Program-made: the position numbers and the translations under genes | In this document: positions 1 to 10,100 of the stretch, piece after piece | How positions within the stretch are numbered: the first letter of the stretch is position 1 | Layout of the letters: every line of letters begins with the position of its first letter | Source of the DNA: Halocafeteria seosinensis | Taxonomy: Eukaryota > Sar > Bigyra > Bicosoecida | Direction of reading: 5' to 3' | NCBI GenBank assembly: GCA_001687465.1 | Contig: LVLI01000117.1 | Coordinates: 56,067 to 120,066, forward strand | Length of the DNA stretch: 64,000 nucleotides | The notes under the pieces: model-generated | Told to the model about the DNA's origin: nothing | Databases searched by the model: none | The model's input: the letters and a program-made list of their open reading frames with translations, nothing else

Positions 1-29
1 GCCTCCGAAGCATCAAATTTAGGCGGCAT
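1..29 (-). CDS. RPL12: Large-subunit ribosomal protein uL11 (RPL12), 5' end only
   Basis: The minus strand from 29 down to 1 starts with ATG and reads MPPKFDASE before the window ends. The MPPKFD start is the characteristic N-terminus of eukaryotic cytosolic uL11 (RPL12), a protein of the ribosomal stalk base that binds 28S rRNA. Only nine full codons and two bases are visible, so the rest of the gene lies outside the window. It is divergent from the tRNase Z gene. The call rests on this short but distinctive start and is therefore moderate. Confidence 0.6.
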
Positions 30-498
30 TTTGCTTTATATTTCTGTACCACACCAAAGAAGATACACGTGAAAATGATATGGAACGTCGAGATTTCGTC
101 CAAATAGCGTGTATGAAGCGAAAAATGGGATACGGCCCATAAGCCTCCTCGGAGGGTTGCCAGCGTTCCAAAGCACTTACCAGAAGGATAATGAGCTATA
201 ATAGCTACTGTCCTTACAGAATACGGAGGATAAACGTCTCTCCTTCTTTGGGTAAACACGGATTTCCTTATGGACACCGCGAACAATATCCTATCGTCCC
301 TTGTATGTGATCGAGTCACTCAGCCAGGGAGCGAGGCGACAAACAAATGTTTCACTCACGAGAAGTGGATTTTTTGTGAAGTTCATGCGACATCGAGTCG
401 ATTGGGTCCAACAAAGCCTTAGAACGCCGTATTCTAGATCGAATTTTGCATTTTTTGGAAGCTGACACGCTGTGGAATAAGGCGTCGCATAGTGTATA
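30..498. promoter_or_regulatory. Divergent spacer between uL11 and tRNase Z
   Basis: This 469-bp stretch separates two divergently transcribed genes and must hold both promoters and 5' leaders. I see no recognisable RNA gene, repeat or reliable core-promoter motif in it. A short upstream exon for either gene cannot be excluded. Confidence 0.5.
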
Positions 499-3183
499 AT
501 GACGCAGAAATGTTACTGTCGCTTGGTCCTTATGGTCACGGGCGATGGGTACAGTGATCAGAGCCCACCCGGGTTTTTATTGAGTATACAGACAGCACAG
601 GTTCCCAGACCCATGGATAGCCAGAAGGATGATTCGAGTTCTTCAGATGACTCCGACTCGTCCGATTCCGCTGGTGTGTCCCTCCCTGACTATGCGAAAG
701 ACAAGGCGAAGATTCCACTGCACAAGTGGACTGTGAAACATACAGTGCTATTTGGGTGTGGAGAGGGCTCTAGGCGATGTTTGAATGAGCAGCACGTCAA
801 ATTAAGGACTTTGCGGGCTATTTGCTTGACGAATGACCATCTCAACTCGATTTCAGGGATCCCGAGTACGCTCTTCCACATGGGCGATACAGGATGTAAG
901 GAAGTTACCGTATGTGGCCCGGGCGATATTCAGAATACTATGAATGGGGTCAACGAGACATTCGGTCGGAAGTATCCGATAACAACAGTAGAAAAACCGG
1001 GCAGAGGGGAATGGAGAGGAATTCTATCGATGCCTTTATATGATGCTACGGAGAAAACAAAGGGTTGCCCCAATCAGCATGTCCGGTTGACTACTGTCGA
1101 TCCGACTTCTCAGCCACTTGATACGCGCGAGCGAAGTACCAGTGACTCGAGTAGTCAATCAAGTGAAACATCTTCTGATACATCTTCATCGTCTTCTTGT
1201 TCATCCGATATAAATATTCCAGACCAGCAGAAAAGGAGGTCCGGTGACTTAGCAGGCGGTGATAGCAACACCACTGAAAGGGAGAAAGAGTTTATGAACT
1301 CGCTTAGATATAAAATTCGAAATGCAAAACGAAGCGCCGATGAACTGGTCTACAGCAAATCGATAGAAGACTGTTGCAAAGCTGCTCGGTCAAGCGAAGA
1401 AGCTAGCCACCCCATGCCCTATAGTGGACTGGAAGGCCCATCCACCCCTGCGCCTTCGTCGGTGTATTGTGTCCAACTGGTCTTAGATCCTTCAGAACGG
1501 AAGAGTGTCCCGCTTGCTTTAGTCATAGATATTGACACTTTTCCTCAACTGAGCTCCTATGAACGTTTATTTGCACAAGTAAAGCACACATGTGTATCAA
1601 GGATTCACATTGTTCTGTTTTCGAGTGTGCGCAGTCACAAACAGAAATTTGACAAACATGCTTGTCAAATAGAGGAAGTTTTCAATGGTCTGACCGTGAA
1701 CATTACGCGTATAGGACAAGCTACTGGGGCAAAAGCGGACAACCGTTATTTATTCACTTTCTGGAAAGCGGCAAACCTGCAAGCACAACTCTCTCTATTC
1801 GACAATGCGGTGTATCCCTTTCCGATGCTCGATAGGTTGTCGGTTGATCACGTAGAAAATTGTGAGCAAGGGCAATTTCTTCGAACTTTAGACACCGTCG
1901 AACTGTGGCCTTCGTTTTGTCACTTTAATCAGTCTACGGAACATGTTGCTCCGCAGAGCCACTTCGAAAACCTAGGTTGGAAAGATTTGGTATCGTCAAA
2001 CGTTCAGGAACATACCCAAGTAAATGGAGAACTTAAGAAGCAAAAGATCGCAGAGACTATGGCTCAGACCAAGGCAGCAATTTCAAACGAGTCACTGGGG
2101 TCTGGGAAGACTTCCAATGAGGTGTTTACCTCTGCAGTTGCTACAATGTACATTCTAGGAACCGGCGCATCGACTCCTGGAAAGTATCGATCCAATACAG
2201 GTATCTACCTGTCACTAGATCCTCTAAAACTAGCACATGTGCTAAAGTGCGGGTACAAAGCAGACGTTGCTCCGCAAGGCATTCTACTAGACTGCGGAGA
2301 AGGAGTGTTAGCAGGCTTTTCCCGGCTCTTCGAAAGTAAGAAAAAGGAAGTGGCTACAGATAACCCAATGGACTTAGTACTCAAAGGAATACAAATCATA
2401 TGGATATCGCATCATCACACCGACCACCATTCCGGGCTGCTGTCATTATTGGGGAGGCGTCAAGAGGTTCTTCAACAGGGGGAGCCGCCAAATTTGTTAC
2501 TAGTTTGCCCTCCGAAAGTACGAAAATCCATAGAGTACTATCGACAAGGAATAAGTTCTAGACTGAATCCGTTCTATTCGGTAACCATGGTAGACACTCA
2601 GGATTTCAATAACCCGCTGAATTCTCAACGTCAGGGTTTCTTTTCAGCAAGTCGTTGTAATGGAACCAAACTCTCTTGCGAGTCAACAGTTACCTCTTTT
2701 TTAAGTGTTCCTGTCGAACATTGCCCAGATGCATACGGTGTTGTGCTGATTTTGAACCGAAGGGATGGAGACACGATGGGAACGAAGATAGTTTTCTCTG
2801 GGGATACCAGGCCCTGTAAAAGGCTAATCGCGGCAGGCTCTGGAGCTTCGCTTCTGATCCATGAAGCTACGTTTGACGACTCGATGGGTTCTCATGCTGT
2901 AAGGAAGAGACATTGTACTATTAGCGAGGCCTTGGATGTTGGCGAGAAGATGCGTTCTCCGGCAATTGTGTTAACGCATTTTAGTCAGAGATACTCGAAA
3001 ATAGGTCCGGAGTTGCCATCGGATTCTAACAGCAGGTCTTCCAGAAAGGCAGTCTTTTGTAATGCCTACGATGGAATGCAGTTAAACCTAAATAAAGACG
3101 GTAGCGCTATTCTAGACAGCTGTTCTCGTGCTAATGCTGCAGAAAAGTTACTGCGCAGAGTTGACGAAGAACTTGCTGCATGA
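499..3183 (+). CDS. ELAC2: tRNase Z, long form (ELAC2-like)
   Basis: Single-exon 894-codon gene for the endonuclease that removes the 3' trailer of pre-tRNAs, acting in the nucleus and often in mitochondria. The C-terminal half is the metallo-beta-lactamase unit: the zinc motif HHHTDHH begins near residue 638, followed by GDTRP near 768, HEATFDD near 788 and LTHFSQRY near 827. The N-terminal half (about 75-490) is the degenerate lactamase copy of long-form enzymes (FGCGEGSRRC, ICLTNDHLNSISG), in which the zinc ligands are lost. The two halves are joined by long Ser- and Asp-rich linkers. The second in-frame ATG at 613 (residue 39), followed by an acidic Ser tract, is an alternative start. The length matches the family. 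Confidence 0.93.
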   Translation: MTQKCYCRLVLMVTGDGYSDQSPPGFLLSIQTAQVPRPMDSQKDDSSSSDDSDSSDSAGVSLPDYAKDKAKIPLHKWTVKHTVLFGCGEGSRRCLNEQHVKLRTLRAICLTNDHLNSISGIPSTLFHMGDTGCKEVTVCGPGDIQNTMNGVNETFGRKYPITTVEKPGRGEWRGILSMPLYDATEKTKGCPNQHVRLTTVDPTSQPLDTRERSTSDSSSQSSETSSDTSSSSSCSSDINIPDQQKRRSGDLAGGDSNTTEREKEFMNSLRYKIRNAKRSADELVYSKSIEDCCKAARSSEEASHPMPYSGLEGPSTPAPSSVYCVQLVLDPSERKSVPLALVIDIDTFPQLSSYERLFAQVKHTCVSRIHIVLFSSVRSHKQKFDKHACQIEEVFNGLTVNITRIGQATGAKADNRYLFTFWKAANLQAQLSLFDNAVYPFPMLDRLSVDHVENCEQGQFLRTLDTVELWPSFCHFNQSTEHVAPQSHFENLGWKDLVSSNVQEHTQVNGELKKQKIAETMAQTKAAISNESLGSGKTSNEVFTSAVATMYILGTGASTPGKYRSNTGIYLSLDPLKLAHVLKCGYKADVAPQGILLDCGEGVLAGFSRLFESKKKEVATDNPMDLVLKGIQIIWISHHHTDHHSGLLSLLGRRQEVLQQGEPPNLLLVCPPKVRKSIEYYRQGISSRLNPFYSVTMVDTQDFNNPLNSQRQGFFSASRCNGTKLSCESTVTSFLSVPVEHCPDAYGVVLILNRRDGDTMGTKIVFSGDTRPCKRLIAAGSGASLLIHEATFDDSMGSHAVRKRHCTISEALDVGEKMRSPAIVLTHFSQRYSKIGPELPSDSNSRSSRKAVFCNAYDGMQLNLNKDGSAILDSCSRANAAEKLLRRVDEELAA

Positions 3184-3262
3184 CAATACCTTTAGTTTTA
3201 TAATAGTGTCGTACAGGTGCTTCTGTTCATTCGGGTATCACTTCGGCATAAGGCCTAGTATG

Positions 3263-3947
3263 CTATGCCGAACCCCAGTGCTCTAGTTCATCCGGCGTAA
3301 TGGCTCTGCCTAAGGGTACCATTGCTTCTTTGTGTTCATCGCGTGGCATGGATTTCCTCATATCCAGGGCATCTTCCTCGCCCGAATAGTACCCTTTGAC
3401 TCTTCGGTAGGTCGTGTAGCCTAGTTTCTCGTACATGGAGATGGCTAAATCGTTTGACTTTCGGACGAATAAATCCACATAGTACGTATCATATCTGTAA
3501 TAACTCAAAAAATGCAAACCCCGTTGGTTAGAAGAACTTAACTTGGAGTAGTTGGACCTCTTACATATCTCTTGAAATCCGCTCTAACTTGTCCATGAGC
3601 TTCTTGGCCATTCCTAAGCGTCTGAAATCGGGAGCTACTGTGACGGCGGACACATGTCCATGCCATAATTTGCCCTCTCCTTCGGCTTTGCCAATCATGT
3701 AGCCCATGGGTTCATGATTCTGAGGACTTGTTAAAATGCTGAAATATTCCGGCCATCGAGCCATATAGTCATAATAAAAGCCTAGATTATACTGCAGGCG
3801 TCCCATTCATCCATATAGACTGTGTCAATGGCATAATATAATATTCACGGTGTGGACTGCTGGACGTACCGTCTCCGTCCATACATCCATATTGATGTGG
3901 TTGAATGAAAAGAGGTCATCGCAGGTGAATCGCCGTACTGTCGTCAT
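3263..3947 (-). CDS. NAA20: N-alpha-acetyltransferase 20, catalytic subunit of NatB
   Basis: Three exons (3870-3947, 3565-3791, 3263-3494) splice in frame to 178 codons, the same length as the human protein. NatB acetylates nascent proteins starting Met-Asp, Met-Glu, Met-Asn or Met-Gln at the ribosome. The start MTTVRRFTCDDLF is diagnostic, WPEYF follows in exon 2, and the acetyl-CoA loop RRLGMA and the YVDLFVRKSN..AISMYEKLGY segment complete the GNAT fold. The introns are 78 and 70 nt. An in-frame TGA just before the ATG in exon 2 shows that translation cannot start there and that splicing is needed. It is convergent with tRNase Z (79-bp gap) and divergent from POP4. Confidence 0.95.
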
Positions 3948-4024
3948 TGTATAGAAGCAAACAAGGTCATCAGTGGTGATATATAAAAATAGTACTTGTA
4001 CAAACCAGAGAAGAGGAGAGGATT
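3948..4024. promoter_or_regulatory. 77-bp shared promoter spacer, NAA20 / POP4
   Basis: Only 77 bp separate the start codons of two divergent genes, so both 5' leaders and promoters are compressed here or reach into the neighbouring coding sequence. An AT-rich tatataaaaa-like run lies near 3979-3988. Which gene it serves cannot be told from sequence. Confidence 0.45.
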
Positions 4025-4942
4025 ATGTCTGCCCAGGCCAGGAAGAAGAAGAGGAGGTAAGTTAAACATACTTTGCTGCATGATGCATCACATACACATG
4101 ACCTTCCTTCAAAAAAGAGTTCATTCGTTGCCGTCTGCAGGACTCACGGAATGGAAATGCTTTTGGAACAATTGGACTCCGAGTACGGCCAGACACCTCC
4201 GGAGAAGCGAAGCCGACCCACTGGAGGAGACGAAGATACAGGAGAACCCCTTACAGCGACTAGTGAGCATGCAAAAGCAACGAAAGATTCTACGAACGAC
4301 CAGCAGGATAGCTCCGAGAAAGAAGCAGCGATGGGGCACATCCTGCATCGGTACTGGAAAGCTGTGAGCAGTAAGACAAAGTTTGAGGAAGTGTTACGCA
4401 GACTCTCTAGGCCGTGGCAACTAGATAATGCTCAGAGTCTATCCGTTCCTTCAGCGATACAAAGACAGCTCCAGTCGGTGAGCAAGTTTCACTTTAGAGG
4501 ACACCCGAAGCAACTGCTGCGAGAACTACGACAGTCTCATATTCCAGCAGAGGTAATTCAAACGCTACACAACTCTTGGATAAACTACGCAAGAAAAATG
4601 CTGAACGAAGTGGTAGCAAATGCATCCACAACAGGAACAGTGGAGGGAGCACTCAGCGACGGTATGAAAGCGAAACTTTTTGCAGACCTCGCGCTGCGTA
4701 TCGACCTTTCTTTTGCGCAAGTGACGATAAACCAGTCACCTGGGACTCGAGCGTACGAACATAAGAGTGCATTCATTTTGGTGGAGACAAAGGAGTGTAT
4801 TATTGTCTCTATGAAGGGAACTGGCAGAGTCGTCATGATGCTAAAGAGGTCGTTGGAGAAACTGGAGCTTCACCTTCCAGATAATATCACGGCAGTCCTC
4901 CATGGGTCTCGATTTTGGTCACAAAGAAGGCTCCTCTGTTGA
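4025..4942 (+). CDS. POP4: RNase P/MRP protein subunit p29 (POP4)
   Basis: Two exons (4025-4056 and 4141-4942) join AG|G to give 277 codons with a strongly basic start (MSAQARKKKRR). The C-terminal half follows the Rpp29/UPF0086 pattern: a helix with LHNSWINYARKML, then KLFADLALRIDLSFAQV, a small beta barrel with HKSAFILVETKECIIVSM, and finally LHGSRFWSQR. Rpp29 binds the catalytic RNA of RNase P, which trims pre-tRNA 5' ends, and of RNase MRP, which acts in rRNA processing. The N-terminal half is acidic and looks disordered. Identity rests on the C-terminal pattern, which is divergent but complete. Confidence 0.82.
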
Positions 4943-5282
4943 AATCCTTGTTAAGAGTTCCTTTCGGGAACTCCCTGGACCGAATTGCCAATATCAGATG
5001 TGCATGTCAGTGAGAACAGGAATAGGTACTCGGTATAGGCTCCGTTTCTGATGGATAACAATCAAGCTAACGTGGCTTAAGGAATGAAAGTTGCACCTCA
5101 GATGTGCGCTAATCCTTATCTTCCTCAGTTCGATCGACTGGGTTTTGTTTCCTCTGCCATACAGAAGTACTTCATGCACTACTCTTACAGCGGAGTATAC
5201 AATATTCTTGACCAGTGGCGCAAGAAACATAAGTTGCCGACACTTGGCTTCAGGATTAACCCAGGTTATCGTCAGCTCCTCG

Positions 5283-6870
5283 TTAGGATTTCCCCTCTTC
5301 TTGTTCTTCTTCCGATTGAGAGGCTTCACCGGAACCACTCCATGTGCTAACGGTATCGGCATCGGATCCTCCGCGCTTGAGCAACTCAATTTTCTTTTCC
5401 CTCAATTCAGCCTCAGTACGCTCTACTTCCTTTCTTGTGTTTTTTATATTGTCAAAGATGGCCTGGAGAATCAGAAATACCCCACTTTAAGAGGAAGACC
5501 ACTGCACCTAGGAGTACTGATACACTCACCTGGAACAGAACAAGTTCGAAGGGCCATAGTTTTCGGACGTAGTCCAGGTTCCACACGTGGTCAATATAAG
5601 TATCGTAAGACCCCATTTCACAGCAGTGGATGACGTCCTGCACTTGCGCGTTCCAAGGATTTTAAAATCGTATCCTGGAACTGCTAAGACCAACTCACCT
5701 GAATGAAACGATACTCCCTACTGCATGGTCAAACCAAGAAGGGGTGATTTATGCACTGTCCACCTTATTGAAGCATGCACTACGGACCTGGCTAGGAAAA
5801 TGGAGTTCTCCTCGAGCTTCCGCACAAATCGCTTGCATTTCTTGAGTTTTTTGTCTGCCAGATAACATATGGCGGCGTCTAGAGCATATCCATTTGACCG
5901 AGCTCTCAGAAGATTATGTTCAAGACTCCATTTATACGCCCTAGAGTAAAATCGATGAGCATGTTCATATCTGTACCACGAGTATTTTATGCCGTTTTCA
6001 AATAATCTCGAAGCGTTCATTATCAAATTGCACGGGCTTACCTTCCAACACGAACGTATTCCATGCCCCCTAGAATGATAGCCTTTACAGCTTGTGCAAT
6101 GAATGCATCCGTTTTGTAGTACAAGGCAGCATTTTCATAGGCTTTTCCCGCTTCTTCGTGGCTGAGGTCGTCATGGTGTAGTTTTGCGATTGACATTTCG
6201 ATCTGGTTGAGATATGCAGCTAACATAATTTTCAAGTTTTTAGCAGCGTCGTTGTACAGTCGTCAATAATACTTACATTTGCGCACACAGCGTAATGCCC
6301 CAAGTTCTTCATATGCAATACGGCTTTCCGATAAACGGTAACAGCTTGAAATGCGTCAAACTTGCTAAACGATTCCCCTGCCTGAATATAGTACGAAGCC
6401 GCCAAATGCTCTTGCCGAAGTCTCTTCTGCAGTCAACATTGTAGCTATTATCCGACGGGAGCTTAAACGAAGAAGAAAGACTTTACGTTAGAGTCTCCAC
6501 AGGCCACATAGCACTCCCCAGCTCTTGTCCCTGGAGAACAAAACCAGAAGCATAACATAATGGCCAGGCTGATTGATCTATGTCACAACAGACTTACATT
6601 GCGATAGTATACAATACTGTTTCGCGGCTTCTTCAAAAATTACGCAAGCTTGCTGAAATTTGTCTTCTGCTGAGAGTTTGGCCACTTTTTTCAAGAGAGC
6701 ATGACCCTGATGAAAAAGCATATATATCAAGGATATACATGATTTATAATTCTGCATTGCTACTGTGCTCATAGAGGGCATAATGGGCATCTTACCTTGT
6801 CTTCAAGAGATGTGGCCAGTTGCCACCTCTCTTGCCCTTGCTTGTTTTTATAATGAGCGCTGGAGGTCAT
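5283..6870 (-). CDS. NAPA: Soluble NSF attachment protein (alpha-SNAP/Sec17 type)
   Basis: Nine exons splice in frame: 6796-6870, 6598-6706, 6487-6530, 6277-6426, 6042-6202, 5788-5970, 5699-5720, 5530-5637, 5283-5462. The product has 343 residues. SNAP adaptors link NSF to SNARE complexes for disassembly after membrane fusion. The helical TPR-like array is recognisable: GHALLKKVAKL, WTRAGECYVACGDSN, EEAGKAYENAALYYK, ALDAAICYLADK, and a C-terminal helix ending AIFDNIKNTRKEVERTE. The segment SREYRFIQDVIHCCEMGSYDTY aligns by eye with the SREC..MKKLLEAHEEQNVDSY region of animal alpha-SNAP. A tail of about 45 extra residues, rich in Ser, Gly and Glu, follows the usual C-terminus. One exon is only 22 nt. 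The alpha versus gamma choice is by C-terminal similarity. Confidence 0.86.
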
Positions 6871-7144
6871 TGTCTTGTGTCAGCCAAAAGAATAATAGCG
6901 AATCTACGTATATAATACACTCAATCCTCTGAAAGTTCGGTAATACATGTGTAGAAAGAGCAAAGCGTAAAAAAAAAAGCAACTTGAACTCGCTTCAAGT
7001 TTAACGCATTAAAGCCTTATGCTACTTTAAATAACGATTTTTGTGATGCTTCCGTATACGTTTCCCAGGGTAGCGTAGTTGTGTATATTCTAAATACTGA
7101 ATACTACAATCTACGCGGAGAGTAGAAGTCATACTGGGATTGAC
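6871..7144. other. Spacer between SNAP start and dynein stop
   Basis: This 274-bp stretch holds the SNAP promoter region and the dynein 3' untranslated region. An A-tract lies near 6970-6978. I see no further feature. Confidence 0.5.
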
Positions 7145-10100
7145 TTACTCGTCCGTGTTCAAACACATTGCAACACCTTGCAGCACCCAATGGCTTTCAT
7201 GGTGTTCAGTGTTTAGAAAAGCGTCAAATACAAGCCCTACACCCATTGCATTCCGACGCTGTTGTGTGACATAGACTGGGGTCTGGAAAGTACCGTGAAG
7301 TTTTAACTTGGAAGCTTCAATGGGAATGATCTGAACTATTGGAAGTTCTTCTATCAAGACTTTCGGACGTTGCTCACGGAGAACATTGCGTTCGAAATCC
7401 CAACTGGCACCTTCCAGATAGATACCCGACACGTAGCATCCGTCCTCCGAAGGACCCGGTACGTCTTCAGAGGTGCGATAGTGAGTGACTTCGGTATATA
7501 GAGTAGACTTATCCAAGGGCCAATTACGTCGTCGACAAGTAGATTGCACCAAAGCAGTGAGGTAAGATTCGGGAATATGCAACCCCGACAGCCAGATCAC
7601 CGTGGGCTCCCCATGGTCTATCCAACTCTGATACTGAAGATGTCTGGAACGGAAATGTTGCATCCATGAACCCAATGGTTTTTGAGTATCGGGAGCGAGG
7701 GACTTCCAGAGTCTTGGGATTCGTCCATCGAAGATAGCATCTCCTATCTCTTCCAACTGATCGCTCATGCCGATTTCGCCTGCAAGAGCACGCTGAAGAT
7801 CCAACAACGAGCGTTTCATGGAAGTAACGAGGAAATTCCACCGTTCAAGTTCTTGAAACAAGACGACCTGCGTAGGGGTAGGTGCACTACCTTCGGGAAC
7901 CAACCTTCGTCGGATATTGTGGGTGTCTTCGGGTTCAGGAACCTGCTCCAAAAGATCCGCCACGGAGTTTCCAATGTGCTCCTCACGTGACACGCCACCT
8001 GCTGCCGTGGAAGAACGAGGCTGGAGATCGATGAGATTGCGCCACAAATCTTTCGCCGCATTTGTAAAGTAGTTTATTTCGGCGTTCGGGTGCAAACCAT
8101 ACACTCCCGGCCCACTAACAAGGGGCAAAGTCTCAACTTTTTCAATGTAGGTATCGATTGAACCCCATGGAGGCAGGTCATAGTCAAAATCTGCTCTGGA
8201 GAAGTAAAATGGCTGATTTTCATCAAACAGGAAGTCTCCCATGTACTCGTCCAAGTAAGTATTGAGGACGCGGCGGTCGTAATCATCACTGACACGACCT
8301 CCATACATTGCATCCCCTATCAGATACTTCAACGAGCCCCAAGGGATCATTTCATCATTATTTTCCCATGCTTTTAGTAAATAAGTTGACATCAGCTGTC
8401 GACTCACCCGGAAGTCCGATTCGTTGAAGTCGTAATTGACATTCATACCTAATTTTCCATATTTCCGTCGTTCCAACAGAACAGCATGCAAGAAACACAG
8501 CACATAGACAAGCGGACGGTACGCCGGATGTGGGCATTCCTCCAAATCAGCTTGGGTGAGTCTAGAGTAGAGCGCCCGCATATTCAACTTCAAACCATCC
8601 GGTGGTTCCGTTACTACCTTCAGGGACTGCTGCAAGATTCCAAGAGGAAATTTGTCGGTCGGTTCCGTGGTAAGCCACAGACGGAAATCCGGGTGAGGTT
8701 CCTTCAGTGTCTGAATAAATCGCTCAAGGTTTTGAAGCCAAGATAGCAACAGATGGCAGTTTTGAAGTAAAATCCAGTATCCACGCTGCGAACCCAAATG
8801 AAGCAGCTCCTCGGCCTTCTTTTCTTGACCTTGGCCAAGAGCCAGGAACTTCAGCTTGGAGGGTGGAGGAAATCCTTTTTCAATACCCAAAGACTGGATA
8901 TCGCTCTGAGGATCCGCTCCAGGGGATAGAATAAACACTACTGGAGATAGTGCCGTGCTCTGATTAAAGATGCGGTGATAATTGAGTACCGGTGGTTGTA
9001 CAAACCGTTCTCCCATCACGTGCATAACAAACCTTTTAACGCCGTTGTATACCCGATCGGCACGGAAGCAACGAAACACGAGAAGATGCTGGAAATTATT
9101 CAACATATCAGAAAACCCTGCAGGCAGAGGTTCTTGTTCTGGAGCTTCCTTATCATACCATTCTTTCCAAACATCTAAGTTATTTTGAATATGGTCGATC
9201 AGCTGTGGCCAGTAATCAGACGTAGTCATCGTTTTCAATTTCATCAAATCTTTCCATCCCTTGTCACTGATCCAATCCACAGGCTTCTCAGTTTCAGGAG
9301 CACCGACACTCACATCCCCTTTCAAGAAAAAATCCAACTCATCCCTATTCAGCTCATTGTCTCCCTCCATAATCATTGTAGTCATCTGCAAGGAAAACAT
9401 CAGTTTGTGCCGCTCAAATATACCGGTGCAGGTGAAATCGTAGATTTGCTCAGTCGTCTCCTGAATTATATATCCAAGACGCTTTTCAACATTCGCATCT
9501 CTAGCAGAGAGCTTGAGACTACGTTCAAACACACTCAAGAAGCTGGCAAGTGAGATTTCGTACATTCTCATAATGTTTGCCAGTCCTGTCACGGCGAAAA
9601 ACAAAATGGAGCCTCTCCTCGCAGCTGACGTATAAATGGTTCTTGCTTTATCAATATCGGCTTTTGTTACGGTCGATTCTTCGAGCTTCCCTTTGATCTC
9701 CACACTCTTTGATTTAGCGTTCTCCAACGTTGAGATCAGCTCCTCGTTGTCAAGCAGGTTGCCTGTGGAAGAGTTCAAGTTGCGGAGTAACTCCTCTTCC
9801 AGCTTTTCCAACATTTGCATGTTTTCACTCATCTCCGTTACCAGTTCATTGAATTGCTTCTCTAAATCAGGTCGTTCGTTTGAAACAACCACATTGAGTA
9901 GCTGGTCTTGAAGCCCCTGAAGCGTCACCGAATAGTTGATTATCATTGTCTTTCCCATGATTTCGGGGGAATAATGAGGGTTCGAAAGCTTGCTGGTCAT
10001 AAACAACCTAAAGTTAGCGTCCCATTCAATGTCCTTGTCACCTAATTTGATCATGCGTTGTTGCCCTTCCATGTAAGTGTTCTGCTCCAAAATCGGGTCA

